From assembly GCF_004798965.1 (NCBI RefSeq), contig NZ_SDSD01000002.1:496001-560000 (forward strand): DNA of 64,000 nucleotides, written 5' to 3'. The notes beneath the pieces are model-generated. The model worked only from the letters and a program-made list of their open reading frames with translations, had not been told where the DNA came from and made no database searches. Every line of letters begins with the position of its first letter. Position 1 is the stretch's first letter. Origin of the DNA: Onishia niordana. Its GTDB lineage: Bacteria > Pseudomonadota > Gammaproteobacteria > Pseudomonadales > Halomonadaceae. This document shows, in pieces, positions 1 through 9,814 of this stretch. The translations under genes were made by a program, and so were the position numbers.

Positions 1-314
<314 letters not shown>

Positions 315-385
315 CTTCGACTCCTGATCGATTGAGCGCTCATTTCATTGGCGTTGCCGGGAGCTGGGCCGTCGAGGCAGGCCTG

Positions 386-450
386 CGTGAGGGCGCTATG
401 AACCCTTCCCTGGGAGCTACATTTGCCTTCCTTGGCAAATGACCCTCACG
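386..450 (-). other. Nested inverted repeats between pcaJ and pcaF
   Basis: An outer pair CGTGAGGG (386-393) / CCCTCACG (443-450) encloses an inner hairpin ATTTGCC (421-427), loop TTCCTT, GGCAAAT (434-440). The structure sits in the pcaJ-pcaF gap on the transcribed strand. No T-tract follows, so it is more likely an RNA-stability or attenuation element than a full terminator. Function is inferred only. Confidence 0.4.
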
Positions 451-497
451 ACGCCCTGCCCCGGCGCCCATCGAGGCGAACGCCTGGCAATGAGCTC

Positions 498-1286
498 TTA
501 CTGGCCGGCATGAGCCCGTTCGGTACGGGCCTTGAGCCCGCGCAGGATCTCGAGTTCCTCACCGCGCGGCGCGGGGGTGATTTCGAGTTCATCGGCGAAG
601 CGGATCGCCCAGCCAGTGGCCTCGACCACGTCCGCTCGCGTCACCCCCGGATGCAGCGAGACCACCGTCAGTTCCTTGGTCGCGGAATCCGGCTTCATCA
701 CGCACAGATCGGAGATCACGCGAGTGGGCCCCTGGCCGATGCTGGGCACGCCGTCGCGGCCCTTGCCATCGCGGCCGAAGCCCAGGGTGGTGATGAAGTC
801 GACGTCCCGGACGAAGGCCCGCGGCGAGTGCTTGAGCGTGATAAAGACCTCGCCTGCATTGGTGGCGATCTCCGGGGCACCGCCGCCGCCCGGCAGGCGC
901 ACCTTGGGCGCCTGGTAGTCGCCGATCAGGGTGGTGTTGAGGTTGGCGAAGCGATCAATCTGGGCGGTACCGAGGAAGCCCACGTCGACCTTGCCGCCCT
1001 GCAGCCAATAGCGGAACATCTCGGGCACCGAGACGGTGGTCAATGCCGACTCGCAGAGCTCGCCGTCACCGATCGACAACGGCAGGACGTCGGGCTTGGT
1101 CTGCAGGGTGCCGGACTCGTAGATCAGCACCACGTCCGGGGCGTGGGTGAGACGCGCCAGGTTGGCGGCCTCGCTGGGCAGACCGATGCCGACGAAGCAG
1201 GTCATGCCGTTTACCAACGCCCGCGCGGCGGTCACCGTCATCATCTCGCCGGCGGTGTAGTCCAGGGTCTTTTCTTCAGGGCTCAT
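498..1286 (-). CDS. pcaJ: 3-oxoadipate CoA-transferase subunit B
   Basis: Beta subunit of the class I CoA transferase that moves CoA from succinyl-CoA to 3-oxoadipate in the beta-ketoadipate pathway. The start chosen gives MSPEEKTLDYTAGEMM and 262 residues; a longer in-frame extension would run into pcaI. The conserved catalytic glutamate is in LIYESGT (about residue 57), and the glycine-rich LPGGGGAPEIA is seen later. Its ATG overlaps the pcaI stop by one base (TGATG), so the two subunits are probably translationally coupled, as expected for an alpha/beta enzyme. Confidence 0.93.
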   Translation of the reverse strand: MSPEEKTLDYTAGEMMTVTAARALVNGMTCFVGIGLPSEAANLARLTHAPDVVLIYESGTLQTKPDVLPLSIGDGELCESALTTVSVPEMFRYWLQGGKVDVGFLGTAQIDRFANLNTTLIGDYQAPKVRLPGGGGAPEIATNAGEVFITLKHSPRAFVRDVDFITTLGFGRDGKGRDGVPSIGQGPTRVISDLCVMKPDSATKELTVVSLHPGVTRADVVEATGWAIRFADELEITPAPRGEELEILRGLKARTERAHAGQ

Positions 1287-2104
1287 CAGGCATTCCCCCC
1301 AACATTCATGACATTCTCGTCGATCCACTTGGTGAAGGCATCGCGATCGCGGGCGATGGCGTCCCATTCGCGGTAGAAGCGGTTGTCGCGCGCGTAGTAC
1401 CCATGCGCATAGGACGGTAGCGCGCCCTTCTCGGCCACGGCGATGGCATCGATGGCCCAGCCCGGGATCACGCAGGCGTTGGGATGGGTGTCGAGGTCGT
1501 CGACGATCTCCTCGACGGTGACGATGCTGTGCCGGGCCGCCAGCACCGCTTCCTTCTGAACGCCGACAATGCCCTCGACCAGCACGTTGCCGGCGCGGTC
1601 GGCCTTCTGGGCGTGGACGATCGACACATCGGGACGCACGGACGGGACCGCAGCCAGGCGCTCGCCGGTGAAGGGGCAGTCGATGAACTTGATCTGATCA
1701 TTGACGTTGGGCAGCTCGCTGCCGACGTAGCCGCGCAGCACGGCCAGCGGCAGCCCGGCGGCCCCGGCCTCGAAGGCACACGCCATGGCGGCGTGGCTAT
1801 GCTCGAGGATCTCGATCTTGCGCGGCCAGCCCTTCTCCACCGCATCGCGCAGGCGATGCAGCGAACCCACGCCGGGGTTGCCGCCCCAGGAGAAGATCAC
1901 TTTCTTTGCACAGCCGGCGCCGATCAGCTGGTCGTAGATCAGGTCTGGCGTCATGCGGATCAGGGTCAGCTCCCGCCGGCCCTGGCGGATGATCTCCTGG
2001 CCGGCGGCGAAGGGAATCAGGTGGGTGAAGCCTTCCATGGCAACGGTGGCGCCGTCTTCGACGTAGCGTGCGACCGCGTCATGCAGGCTGAGGATCTCGG
2101 CCAT
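1286..2104 (-). CDS. pcaI: 3-oxoadipate CoA-transferase subunit A
   Basis: Alpha subunit (272 aa) of 3-oxoadipate:succinyl-CoA transferase. The glycine-rich FSWGGNPGVG lies at residues 71-80, and the whole sequence fits the CoA-transferase family I alpha fold. It is the first gene of a pcaI-pcaJ-pcaF unit and overlaps pcaJ by one base. Upstream, an IclR-type regulator is divergently transcribed and a palindromic operator lies about 40-75 bp before this start, suggesting induction by beta-ketoadipate as in Pseudomonas PcaR systems. Confidence 0.93.
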   Translation of the reverse strand: MAEILSLHDAVARYVEDGATVAMEGFTHLIPFAAGQEIIRQGRRELTLIRMTPDLIYDQLIGAGCAKKVIFSWGGNPGVGSLHRLRDAVEKGWPRKIEILEHSHAAMACAFEAGAAGLPLAVLRGYVGSELPNVNDQIKFIDCPFTGERLAAVPSVRPDVSIVHAQKADRAGNVLVEGIVGVQKEAVLAARHSIVTVEEIVDDLDTHPNACVIPGWAIDAIAVAEKGALPSYAHGYYARDNRFYREWDAIARDRDAFTKWIDENVMNVGGNA

Positions 2105-2447
2105 GATGGGACACCTCTGTTGGCGACGGGCTCAGTGGCCCTTGTTCGTATATCGAACTATGTTTTGCTATACGAACAAAATATCCTCACCGCGATACGC
2201 CGTCAAATCATCTCCATTTCCCCATCTCCCTGCCGAAAAGGTCGACGAAGCCCCCAGCGGCGCGGCCCGCTGGGGCAGTCGGGCGTCGGCATGGCGCCAC
2301 CGGAGTGCGACTAAGGTATAAGAGGAATGGCGAAACAGGCCCGGCGGAGGCAGGCGGCCCGCGTGTTCGGCTGGCGAACAGTTGTGCTAGATTGGCGCGA
2401 GCCGCGACAGAGGTCGGGGCGCATCATCAAGCAGAAGGGAAAACCGT
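2105..2447. promoter_or_regulatory. Divergent pcaI / pcaR promoter region with palindromic operator
   Basis: GTTCGTATATCGAAC at 2144-2158 is a perfect 5-5-5 inverted repeat (GTTCG / CGAAC). A second half-site TATACGAAC follows at 2169-2177, giving two operator-like units about 20 bp apart, nearer to pcaI. The pattern fits IclR-family operators that bind two dimers. The rest of the gap (about 2200-2447) shows no gene. It may hold the pcaR promoter, which I cannot pinpoint. Confidence 0.6.
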
Positions 2448-3227
2448 ATGCAGGAAGAGGTACTGAGCCCCGATGACCGTGACTTCGTCACGGCGCTGGG
2501 GACCGGGCTCGAGGTGATACTGGCCTTCGACGCGGAGCACCCGCGCATGACGCTCAGCGAAGTGGCGACCCGCACGGGCATGAATCGGGCTAGGGCACGG
2601 CGCTTCCTGCTGACGCTGCACGCGCTCGGTTACGTGCGCAAGGATCAACGCCATTTCGAGCTGGCCCCCCGGGTGCTGCAACTCGGCTATGCCTTCCTCT
2701 CGGCCAACGGCTACCAGAGCGTGATCCAGCAGATCCTCGAGGACATCACCCGCGAAAGCAGCGAATCCTCGTCACTGGCGGTCCTCGACGGCGACGAGGT
2801 CACCTATGTGGCACGCTCGGCAGCCAAGCATCGGCTCATGGCGATCAGCCTGGCGGTGGGGACCCGCCTGCCCGCGGCCCATACCTCCATGGGCCGTGTA
2901 CTCCTGGCTCAGCTGCCCGACGACGAGCTGGCGGCTTTCCTGGCCCGGGTCGAGCTGACGCCTTATACCGACAAGACCCTCACCGACCGGGACGCCCTGC
3001 GCGAAGCCATTCTGACAGTGCGCCGGCAGGGCTATGCCATCGCCGACCAGGAACTGGACTCGGGCCTGCGCTCGCTCGCCGTGCCCGCCTTCGATGCCCA
3101 CGGCAAGCTGCTGGGGGCCATCAACATCAGCACCAACGCTGCCCGCATCCCGGTCGAGACCCTGACCGATACCTTCCTGCCGCTGCTTCAGGCGAAGGCG
3201 CGGTTGATCCGTACTCACGTCGGCTAG
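2448..3227 (+). CDS. pcaR: IclR-family transcriptional regulator, PcaR-like
   Basis: A 259-residue IclR-family protein: an N-terminal winged helix-turn-helix (about residues 12-75, containing TLSEVATRTGMNRARARRFL) followed by the ligand-binding effector domain. The segment AISLAVGTRLPAAHTSMGRV is characteristic of the PcaR/PobR/CatR branch. It is transcribed away from pcaIJF across a shared operator region, so the simplest reading is the activator of that operon responding to beta-ketoadipate. The assignment to PcaR rather than PobR rests on the neighbours. Confidence 0.85.
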   Translation: MQEEVLSPDDRDFVTALGTGLEVILAFDAEHPRMTLSEVATRTGMNRARARRFLLTLHALGYVRKDQRHFELAPRVLQLGYAFLSANGYQSVIQQILEDITRESSESSSLAVLDGDEVTYVARSAAKHRLMAISLAVGTRLPAAHTSMGRVLLAQLPDDELAAFLARVELTPYTDKTLTDRDALREAILTVRRQGYAIADQELDSGLRSLAVPAFDAHGKLLGAINISTNAARIPVETLTDTFLPLLQAKARLIRTHVG

Positions 3228-3245
3228 GGCCGCGAGACGCCTGCG

Positions 3246-3686
3246 TCAGGCGCCCCGGATCAGCGCCGCGAGCGCCGCCCGATAGCCCTGGCTGCCGAGC
3301 CCGGCGATCACCCCGTCGGCACGCAGCGAGACATAGGAATGGTGCCGAAACGCCTCGCGCTTGTGCACATTCGACAAATGCACTTCGATCACTCGGCCCT
3401 CGAAGGCATTGAGTGCATCGAGAATCGCCACCGAGGTATGGGTATAGGCCGCCGGGTTAATGATGATCGCCGTGGTGCCATCGAGCCGTGCGGCCTGGAT
3501 GGCATCGATCAGCGCCCCCTCGTGATTGCTCTGGTGACAGGCAATTTCCCAGTCGTTCAGCGCGGCCTGCTCATAGAGGCCGTTGTTGATGTCCTCCAGC
3601 GTCTCATGACCGTAGATCTCCGGCTGGCGGGTGCCGAGCAGATTAAGGTTAGGGCCATGCAGCACGAGTACTTTACCGTGGCTCAC
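3246..3686 (-). CDS. aroQ: Type II 3-dehydroquinate dehydratase
   Basis: A 146-residue type II dehydroquinase (shikimate pathway: 3-dehydroquinate to 3-dehydroshikimate). The family signature [18 protein letters not shown] is at the N-terminus, with [12 protein letters not shown] and the substrate-binding [11 protein letters not shown] further on. Length is normal for the family. Its ATG overlaps the glnE stop by four bases (ATGA), so it is the last gene of the glnE transcript. It is convergent with pcaR, 18 bp away. Confidence 0.95.
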   Translation of the reverse strand: MSHGKVLVLHGPNLNLLGTRQPEIYGHETLEDINNGLYEQAALNDWEIACHQSNHEGALIDAIQAARLDGTTAIIINPAAYTHTSVAILDALNAFEGRVIEVHLSNVHKREAFRHHSYVSLRADGVIAGLGSQGYRAALAALIRGA

Positions 3687-6600
3687 TTGGGCGTCTCCTG
3701 ATTCGATATATCAAGGGATGAGGACGGCGAGTCTTCTCCCAGCAGGCGCTGCCAGAGCCGGCTGACCAGCGCGCGCTGATCGCCAACCTCGGCGTCGACG
3801 GCCTGCTTGGTGAGTGCCGCCCGATGGAAGGCATGGCGGTAGGCCAGATAGGCCTCGCGCAGCGCACTGGCATCCTCGGCGGGCAGCAGTTCGTGCTCTT
3901 CAAGCGTCTCGAGAATGCGCATGTTGTCGCTATAGACCAGCAGCGCAGTGCACTCATGACCCATGGCCAGCACCGCGTACTGGCAGAGGAACTCGATGTC
4001 GACCATGCCGCCGGCATCCTGCTTGAGATCGAAGGCACCGGCCTGTTTGGCCATCGCCGAGCTACCCAGATGAGCGCGCATCTTGTGGCGCATCTTGATC
4101 ACTTCTTCGCGCAATGCCGGTAGGTCGCGGGGCTGGCCGAGCACGTCGCGGCGCACCTCATCGAAGCGCTGCACCAGCTCGGCATCGCCAGCCACGGCCC
4201 GGGCCCGCACCAGCGCCTGGTGCTCCCAGGTCCAGGCTTCGCGGCGCTGATAGTCAGCAAAGGCATCGAGCGTGGTCACTAGCTGGCCGGCATTGCCCGA
4301 CGGGCGCAAACGCATGTCGATCTCATAAAGGGCGCCGGCGGGCGTCACTGCCGTCAGCAGGTGGATGATGCGCTGGCCGAGCCGTGTGAAGAACACCGGG
4401 TTGTCGAGCGCTCGCTCGCCGTCGGTGCTGCCCTGGGAGGCGGCATCATGGATAAACACCAGATCCAGGTCAGAACTGTAGCCAAGCTCGATGCCGCCGA
4501 GCTTGCCATAGCCGACGATGATGAAGTCGGTCTCCCCGTGACTGCCATCACGGCGCTTGGGGTAGCCATGCTTGCGGGTCAGGTGCTTCCAGGCCATCGA
4601 CAACACTTGCTCGAGCACCACTTCGGCGATGAAGGTCAGATAATCGCTGACCTTCATCAGCGCCCGGGTACCGACGATGTCGGAGGCCGCCACGTGCAGC
4701 ACCTGGGCATGCTTGAACACCCGCAGCGCCTCGAGCTGGGCCTCCTCGTCGTCTTCGGGAATTCGCCCCAGGGCCTGGCGCAGCTCGTCGGCCAGGCGTG
4801 ACTTGTCGGCAGGGGTGTAAAGCGTCGAGGGTGTCAGCAGCTCATCCAGCAGGATGGGGTGTCGGGCGATCTGTTCGGCGATCCATGGGCTCGCCCCGCA
4901 CAGCCGCATCAGGTGACCGAGCGCATCGGGATTCTCACGCAGCAAGGCCAGATAGGCGGTGCGCCTGAGTACCGATTCGATCAAGGGCAACACCCGCTCG
5001 AGGACGGTATCCGGCGCCTGGCTTTCAAGCACCGCTTCGATCAGCAACGGCATCAGCGCATCGAGGCGCTCGAAGCCAATGCGTTGCATGCCCTGCACCG
5101 CCCGGGACTGACGCAGGGCAGCGATGCGCTTATAACCGCGGTCCGGCTCCTCGAAGCCGGCGGTTTTTAAAAGCGACTTCGCCTCCTCTTCGGAGAGTTC
5201 GCCGCGCCATAGGGCGCGCAGCTCGGCGAAAGCCTTACTGCTGTCGTCTTCAGCGCTCTCGTCATCATCTTCGGGATCGGCGATCACCGCATCGAAGTGG
5301 CCACGCACCCGGGCGCGCAGCTCAGAAAGCCTGGCCATCAGCGCCGGCCAGTCTTCCATGTTGAGCGCCAGGGCGATCCGCTCACGCTGGCCATCATCAT
5401 GGGGCAGCGCCTGGGTCTGACGATCATCGAGCGCCTGGATGGCGTGCTCCAGATCACGCAGAAAGACGTAATCCGGGGTCAGCTCGTCGACCACCGCCTG
5501 AGGCAGCAGGCCTAGCGCCGGCAGTCGCTCGAGCGCTGTCTTGAGCGAAGTCACCTGCAGCTCGGTGTCACGGCCCCCGCGAATCAGCTGGAAGGCCTGG
5601 ACCACGAACTCGACCTCGCGGATGCCGCCCCGGCCGAGTTTGATGTTGTCGTCCATGCCCCGTCGCTTGACCTCGCGATTGATCATCGCCTTCATCTCGC
5701 GCAGCGATTCAATGGCGCCGAAGTCGAGATACTTGCGATAGACGAAGGGACTGAGACTCGCCAAAAGCTCACGGCCGGCGTCGATATCGCCGGCAACAGG
5801 CCGTGCCTTGAGCATCGCGTAGCGTTCCCACTCGCGCCCCTGATCCTGATAGTAGCTTGCCAGCATGGCGAAGCTACCGACCAGCGGCCCGCCGTCCCCC
5901 AGCGGACGCAGGCGCATGTCGACGCGAAACGCGAAGCCGTCGGCGGTCATCGCGTCAAGCGCCGCGATCAGCTTCTGGCCAAGCTTGGTAAAGTATTCCT
6001 GGTGCTCGAATTCACGCTTGCCGCCCTGGGTCACGCCCTTCTCGGGGAAGGCGAAGATCAGGTCGATATCTGACGACAGGTTGAGCTCGCCGGCGCCGAG
6101 CTTACCCATGCCCAGCACGACCAGGCGTTGGGGGCTGCCATCGGCGCGCGGTGCCGGCAGGCCCCAACGAGCCTCGAGGTGCGCCTCGAGCCAGCCAAGC
6201 GCTCCTTCCAGGCAGGCCTCGGCGAGGCGCGAAACGGCGCCGGCGGTGTCCCACATGTCGCTGCCAGAGGGGCGGGTCAGGTCTCGCCAGACGATGCCCA
6301 GCATGCGCTCGCGACGAAAGCGACGAATCGCCGACTGCATGGTGGCTTCGTCATTGGCATCGCCAAGGGCCTCATCCAGCCATTGAGCGAGGAGCCTCGA
6401 CGACGGTGCGTTATCCAGCTCTCCATTGGCATCCAGGCTTGTCAGCCAATCGGGATAATGCACCAGGGTATCGGCCGCGAAAGTGGAGACGGAAAGCACC
6501 TTGGCCAGTTGCTCGCGGCGCGGTTCACTCAGGGCCAGCCATGTCTCGCTGAGTGGGTCGCTCTCCTGGTGGCGGGCGCGCGTATCGGCGCGCTCCAGCG

Positions 6601-6691
6601 CTTCGTTAAGGCGTCGAGATGTTTCGCCAAGCGCGGCGTGCAAGCGGTGAGGGATATCGATCAGCGGCAGGAAGCCGTCGGGCAGCGCCAT
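3683..6691 (-). CDS. glnE: Bifunctional glutamine synthetase adenylyltransferase / adenylyl-removing enzyme
   Basis: 1002 residues with two nucleotidyltransferase domains, each marked by a GxGKLGG/A-E-L-SSDxDL motif: [20 protein letters not shown] near residue 194 (deadenylylation half) and [20 protein letters not shown] near 727 (adenylylation half). Between and after them are the GlnD/PII-linked regulatory helices. It adjusts glutamine synthetase activity according to nitrogen status. Length is slightly above the E. coli enzyme. It is translationally coupled to aroQ downstream, an arrangement without an obvious metabolic reason. Confidence 0.96.
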   Translation of the reverse strand: MALPDGFLPLIDIPHRLHAALGETSRRLNEALERADTRARHQESDPLSETWLALSEPRREQLAKVLSVSTFAADTLVHYPDWLTSLDANGELDNAPSSRLLAQWLDEALGDANDEATMQSAIRRFRRERMLGIVWRDLTRPSGSDMWDTAGAVSRLAEACLEGALGWLEAHLEARWGLPAPRADGSPQRLVVLGMGKLGAGELNLSSDIDLIFAFPEKGVTQGGKREFEHQEYFTKLGQKLIAALDAMTADGFAFRVDMRLRPLGDGGPLVGSFAMLASYYQDQGREWERYAMLKARPVAGDIDAGRELLASLSPFVYRKYLDFGAIESLREMKAMINREVKRRGMDDNIKLGRGGIREVEFVVQAFQLIRGGRDTELQVTSLKTALERLPALGLLPQAVVDELTPDYVFLRDLEHAIQALDDRQTQALPHDDGQRERIALALNMEDWPALMARLSELRARVRGHFDAVIADPEDDDESAEDDSSKAFAELRALWRGELSEEEAKSLLKTAGFEEPDRGYKRIAALRQSRAVQGMQRIGFERLDALMPLLIEAVLESQAPDTVLERVLPLIESVLRRTAYLALLRENPDALGHLMRLCGASPWIAEQIARHPILLDELLTPSTLYTPADKSRLADELRQALGRIPEDDEEAQLEALRVFKHAQVLHVAASDIVGTRALMKVSDYLTFIAEVVLEQVLSMAWKHLTRKHGYPKRRDGSHGETDFIIVGYGKLGGIELGYSSDLDLVFIHDAASQGSTDGERALDNPVFFTRLGQRIIHLLTAVTPAGALYEIDMRLRPSGNAGQLVTTLDAFADYQRREAWTWEHQALVRARAVAGDAELVQRFDEVRRDVLGQPRDLPALREEVIKMRHKMRAHLGSSAMAKQAGAFDLKQDAGGMVDIEFLCQYAVLAMGHECTALLVYSDNMRILETLEEHELLPAEDASALREAYLAYRHAFHRAALTKQAVDAEVGDQRALVSRLWQRLLGEDSPSSSLDISNQETPK

Positions 6692-6796
6692 GAGCGTCTC
6701 CTTATCATTTTCTCAAGCATAGCGAAGCCGCCCCCCCGCTGTCTGCGGCAGGTTCATTGCTTTGTCCTGCAAGCCGTTACGTGATCGTTACCGGTG

Positions 6797-7168
6797 CTAG
6801 CCGAAGAAGCGCTGCCAGGTCAGTAGTCCCCAGGTCAGCCCCGCGATGATCAACGCCATCATCACCGCCGCCGAGCCGATGTCCTTGGCTCGACCAGACA
6901 ACTCATGGCGCTCAGGTCCAATGCGGTCGACCACGCTTTCGATGGCGGAGTTAACAAGCTCAACAATCAGCACCAGCAAGCAGCTACCGATCAGCAGGAT
7001 CCATTCGACGGGGGTTTGTCCCAGCCACAGCGCCAGTGGCACCAGCACCAGACACAGCCCCAGTTCCTGGCGAAAGGCCGTCTCGTTACGAAAGGCGGCG
7101 CGCAGCCCCTTGATGGAATAGCGAGCAGAGTGGTTCAGATGGCGCCAGCCGGTATGCCCAGGCTTCAT
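6797..7168 (-). CDS. dgkA: Diacylglycerol kinase
   Basis: A 123-residue integral membrane protein of the small prokaryotic DgkA family, with three hydrophobic segments. The conserved catalytic region VELVNSAIESVVDRIG is present (ExxxNSxxE pattern), along with the N-terminal amphipathic stretch GLRAAFRNETAFRQE. It phosphorylates diacylglycerol released when membrane phospholipid headgroups are used for periplasmic glucans. Length matches the family (about 120). It precedes glnE by about 105 bp on the same strand. Confidence 0.95.
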   Translation of the reverse strand: MKPGHTGWRHLNHSARYSIKGLRAAFRNETAFRQELGLCLVLVPLALWLGQTPVEWILLIGSCLLVLIVELVNSAIESVVDRIGPERHELSGRAKDIGSAAVMMALIIAGLTWGLLTWQRFFG

Positions 7169-7324
7169 GGAATCTATCCTGCTGATCGTTGGTCAAAAAC
7201 GGCCGTCGTCCTTGAAGGATTCAAGCCAAGGATCGCCGAGTCTAGCAGACGCATATGAACGTTCGTCGTGACCTGGTGGTGATGTGACGGGTGCAAAGAG
7301 GCACTACACAGGGCGCGCCATGTC

Positions 7325-8773
7325 TCAGTGGCTGAGAATCATCGTCTCAAGGTCATCGGCCAACGGTTCGAGCACTTGGCGCCAGGCCAGATAAGGCGTG
7401 CTGGCGGTACCATTGACCATCACCGAGAACACGCCCCAACGCCCGCCCTGGGTGCGGAAGTAACCGCCGGTCGCCCGCACCGAAAAGGGCTGATTGAGGG
7501 TGCCGGTCTTGAGCATCACGTGCTCCTGAAAGGTGTCACTGCCGCGTCGCAGGAAACGCATGGCGCCGTTGGCGGGCGACTGCAGGCCGGCGATGAAACT
7601 CGGGAACAACGCCGGGCGCTGGTACATGTGCTCGAGCAGTGCCGTGACGCCTCGCGCCGTGGTGCGATTGCCGGTGGTCAGGCCACTACCACTTTCCAGC
7701 GTCAGGGGGCCGTGGCCGGGGATCGTCCGGGCAAAGGCCTCCAGTGCGTCGCCGGCCTGGGGCAGGGTCGCGCGTGGCGTGCCGACTAGATCGAGTGCCA
7801 GCACATCGGCCATGAAATTGTTGGAGTAGTTGAGAGTCCGCTGGAGAAGCTCCTGCAGAGGCTTCCCCTGAACCGCGGCCAGCTCGGTGCTTGCAGGCGA
7901 GGGCTGCGTGCGGACCACCCGAGCGCCACCGGTCACGGTGATGCCGGCCTGCTCAAGCAGCGAGGCCAGAGTGCTGGCGGTCTGCTCGGCAGGATCGGAG
8001 CTGGCGCGATAGACATAGCGCGGCCCGTCTCCCATGGCGATGGTGCCCTCGAGTACCATGCGATCGCCCTGGCCGTCGGTGAAGCGCTCGGCATCCAGTT
8101 GGGTACGGCCATCGGCACGCGCCGTCTGCACCTGGTTATCGAGGCGCGTCAGCAGCACGCCGCTCGAACAGCTGGCCACCCGCGCGGGTTTGCCCAATGA
8201 AGGGCCGGGACGCACCGCCAGGCACCAGCTACCGTAATCGACGCCTGCCACCGACAGGAGGGCACTATAGGCATTGGTGCCGCGACGGCGGGCCTCGCAG
8301 CGATCAGTGGTGATGCACTGCACAGGCCCATAGCGCCACTGGTTGATCTTGAGCTCTCCGTCGATGCGGGTCACCCCTTGTTGGCGAAGCTGCTGCACCA
8401 ACCGCCAGAGATCCTCAGACACCAGCGCCGGATCACCATCGCCCATAAAGATCAGATCACCGCTTACCACGCCGTCATCGGTCAACTGCCCCGGCGTCAC
8501 CAGCCGGGTGGTAAAGCGATGCTGTGGCCCCCAGCGGTCGAGCGCCGCCGCGGCCATATAGAGCTTGCTGACCGATGCCGGCGACAGCTCGCGGTCGGGA
8601 GCCATCTCGCCAAGCACTTCGCCACTGTCCAGCATTCGCGCCTCGGCGCCGATCAGAAAGCCCTGCTCCTCAAGGGCAGAAAGACGCTCGAAGCCCGCCG
8701 CCGATGCCATCGGCGATATCCAGACACAGCACAACAGCACAGCCAGCAACGCACGCAGCAACAGACGAGACAT
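7325..8773 (-). CDS. dacB: D-alanyl-D-alanine carboxypeptidase/endopeptidase (PBP4)
   Basis: 482 residues of the S13 peptidase family. A signal peptide ends near residue 26 (SPMASAAG). The three penicillin-binding motifs are visible: SVSK (catalytic Ser about residue 67, Lys 70), YSNN (SxN motif) and LKTGT (KTG box). The protein trims or cleaves cross-links in periplasmic peptidoglycan. The large insertion between SxxK and SxN, typical of PBP4, is present. It appears monocistronic between dgkA and the efflux pair. No strong Shine-Dalgarno sequence is seen before this ATG. Confidence 0.93.
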   Translation of the reverse strand: MSRLLLRALLAVLLCCVWISPMASAAGFERLSALEEQGFLIGAEARMLDSGEVLGEMAPDRELSPASVSKLYMAAAALDRWGPQHRFTTRLVTPGQLTDDGVVSGDLIFMGDGDPALVSEDLWRLVQQLRQQGVTRIDGELKINQWRYGPVQCITTDRCEARRRGTNAYSALLSVAGVDYGSWCLAVRPGPSLGKPARVASCSSGVLLTRLDNQVQTARADGRTQLDAERFTDGQGDRMVLEGTIAMGDGPRYVYRASSDPAEQTASTLASLLEQAGITVTGGARVVRTQPSPASTELAAVQGKPLQELLQRTLNYSNNFMADVLALDLVGTPRATLPQAGDALEAFARTIPGHGPLTLESGSGLTTGNRTTARGVTALLEHMYQRPALFPSFIAGLQSPANGAMRFLRRGSDTFQEHVMLKTGTLNQPFSVRATGGYFRTQGGRWGVFSVMVNGTASTPYLAWRQVLEPLADDLETMILSH

Positions 8774-8891
8774 GGGAGAAGTCCGATAGCAGAAGAGGCG
8801 TCGACACGCCTCACAAGGAGACAGAGTTGGGGCTCGACCAGCCCGGTCGCGGTCTATAACAACCGCATCCCGGTCAGGAATCAGGCTTAAC

Positions 8892-9221
8892 TCAATGAGA
8901 AGCCACGCTGGAAAATACCTGAATCACCACCACGCCGCCAACGATCATGCCAAGCCCGAGGATCGCCGGCAGATCCGGACGCTCCCCATAGACCACGATA
9001 CCGATCAGGGTCACCAGCACGATGCCAAGCCCGGCCCAGAAGGCATAGGCGATGCCCACCGGCAGGGTGCGCAAGGCAAGCGACAGCAGGTAGAAGGCGA
9101 GCCCGTAACAGACCACCACCAGCACGCTCGGCCACAGCCGGGAAAACTCATCGGATGCCTTGAGGGCGCTGGTCGCTACCACTTCGGCGATGATCGCAAG
9201 CGCCAGGAACACGTAGGTCAT
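8892..9221 (-). CDS. SMR-family multidrug efflux protein (EmrE/QacE-like)
   Basis: A 109-residue small multidrug resistance protein with four predicted membrane helices. The membrane-embedded glutamate of the family is in AIIAEVVATSALKASD (Glu about residue 13), and PVGIAYAFWAGLGIV is the standard helix 3 motif. It is expected to export quaternary ammonium compounds by proton antiport, as a homodimer. The ATG overlaps the stop of the upstream PACE gene by four bases, so both are probably made from one transcript. The hydrophobic-cation (Emr) type is favoured over the Gdx guanidinium type by the helix 1 sequence, with moderate certainty. Confidence 0.9.
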   Translation of the reverse strand: MTYVFLALAIIAEVVATSALKASDEFSRLWPSVLVVVCYGLAFYLLSLALRTLPVGIAYAFWAGLGIVLVTLIGIVVYGERPDLPAILGLGMIVGGVVVIQVFSSVASH

Positions 9222-9637
9222 GAGGTATCTCCCTGCGCCAGTCGACGGCGCATCACACGGTCAAATAATGTATTGAAGATCAGGCCATAGACCAGGAAGA
9301 AGAGGACGAAGCCGATATCTAGCCACAGGGCCTCAAGGAGGCCAATATCAAGCCACCAGGCCACCCAGGGCAGACTCAGCACGACAAGCCCCGTCTCGAA
9401 ACCCAGCGCCTGGGCGAGGCGCTGAACAAAGCTGCGCCGTCGGCTTGGCACCCAATGATCGAAGAACCGATTCCAGACCAGGTTCCAGCCCATGGCCAGA
9501 GTGGCGAGAGCCCCGCCCAAGACACCCAACTTGCCCATGCCATGGCCGCTGAGCATGTTGGCAAGCGGCGTGACCATGAGCAGACCGCCGGCCTCGAAAA
9601 GGGCGCTGTGCATAAGCCGTTCCTTTATCGAGCGCAT
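9218..9637 (-). CDS. PACE-family biocide efflux transporter (AceI-like)
   Basis: 139 residues from the ATG at 9637, chosen because GGAGAGGAAAAC precedes it; ten more in-frame codons exist upstream. Two tandem bacterial-transmembrane-pair domains give four helices: MHSALFEAGGLLMVTPLANM in the first half and LGFETGLVVLSLPWVAWWL in the second, each with the membrane glutamate (FEAGG, FETGL) typical of AceI-like exporters of chlorhexidine and related cations. It is coupled to the SMR gene and divergent from a LysR regulator, an arrangement like aceI/aceR. Confidence 0.87.
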   Translation of the reverse strand: MRSIKERLMHSALFEAGGLLMVTPLANMLSGHGMGKLGVLGGALATLAMGWNLVWNRFFDHWVPSRRRSFVQRLAQALGFETGLVVLSLPWVAWWLDIGLLEALWLDIGFVLFFLVYGLIFNTLFDRVMRRRLAQGDTS

Positions 9638-9814
9638 GTTTTCCTCTCCATAGCCTCCACCTTCCATACAGCGAAACGGTTCACGAACAGGCCAATGCCC
9701 TGATGGTGAGGGCTATTCTAGCCGCTAGAGAGATAGCATCCAGTTAGGTTCCATCTGATATTCTGATAGGTCAGAGAATCGCTCGGCCTTTGACGAGCCT
9801 TACAGGAGACATCA
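9638..9814. promoter_or_regulatory. Efflux-operon / LysR divergent promoter with LysR-type site
   Basis: At 9760-9779 lies ATTCTGATAGGTCAGAGAAT: an inverted repeat with core TCTGA-TAGG-TCAGA. The half-site TCTGATA is also repeated directly at 9754-9760 and 9762-9768. Position, 35-55 bp before the LysR gene and 120-140 bp before the PACE gene, suits an autoregulatory recognition site. Binding is inferred. Confidence 0.5.

Noticed and set aside
423..1376. 317-codon plus-strand frame across pcaJ
   Set aside because: Antisense to a certain coenzyme A transferase gene; Arg/His/Gly-rich composition typical of shadow frames.
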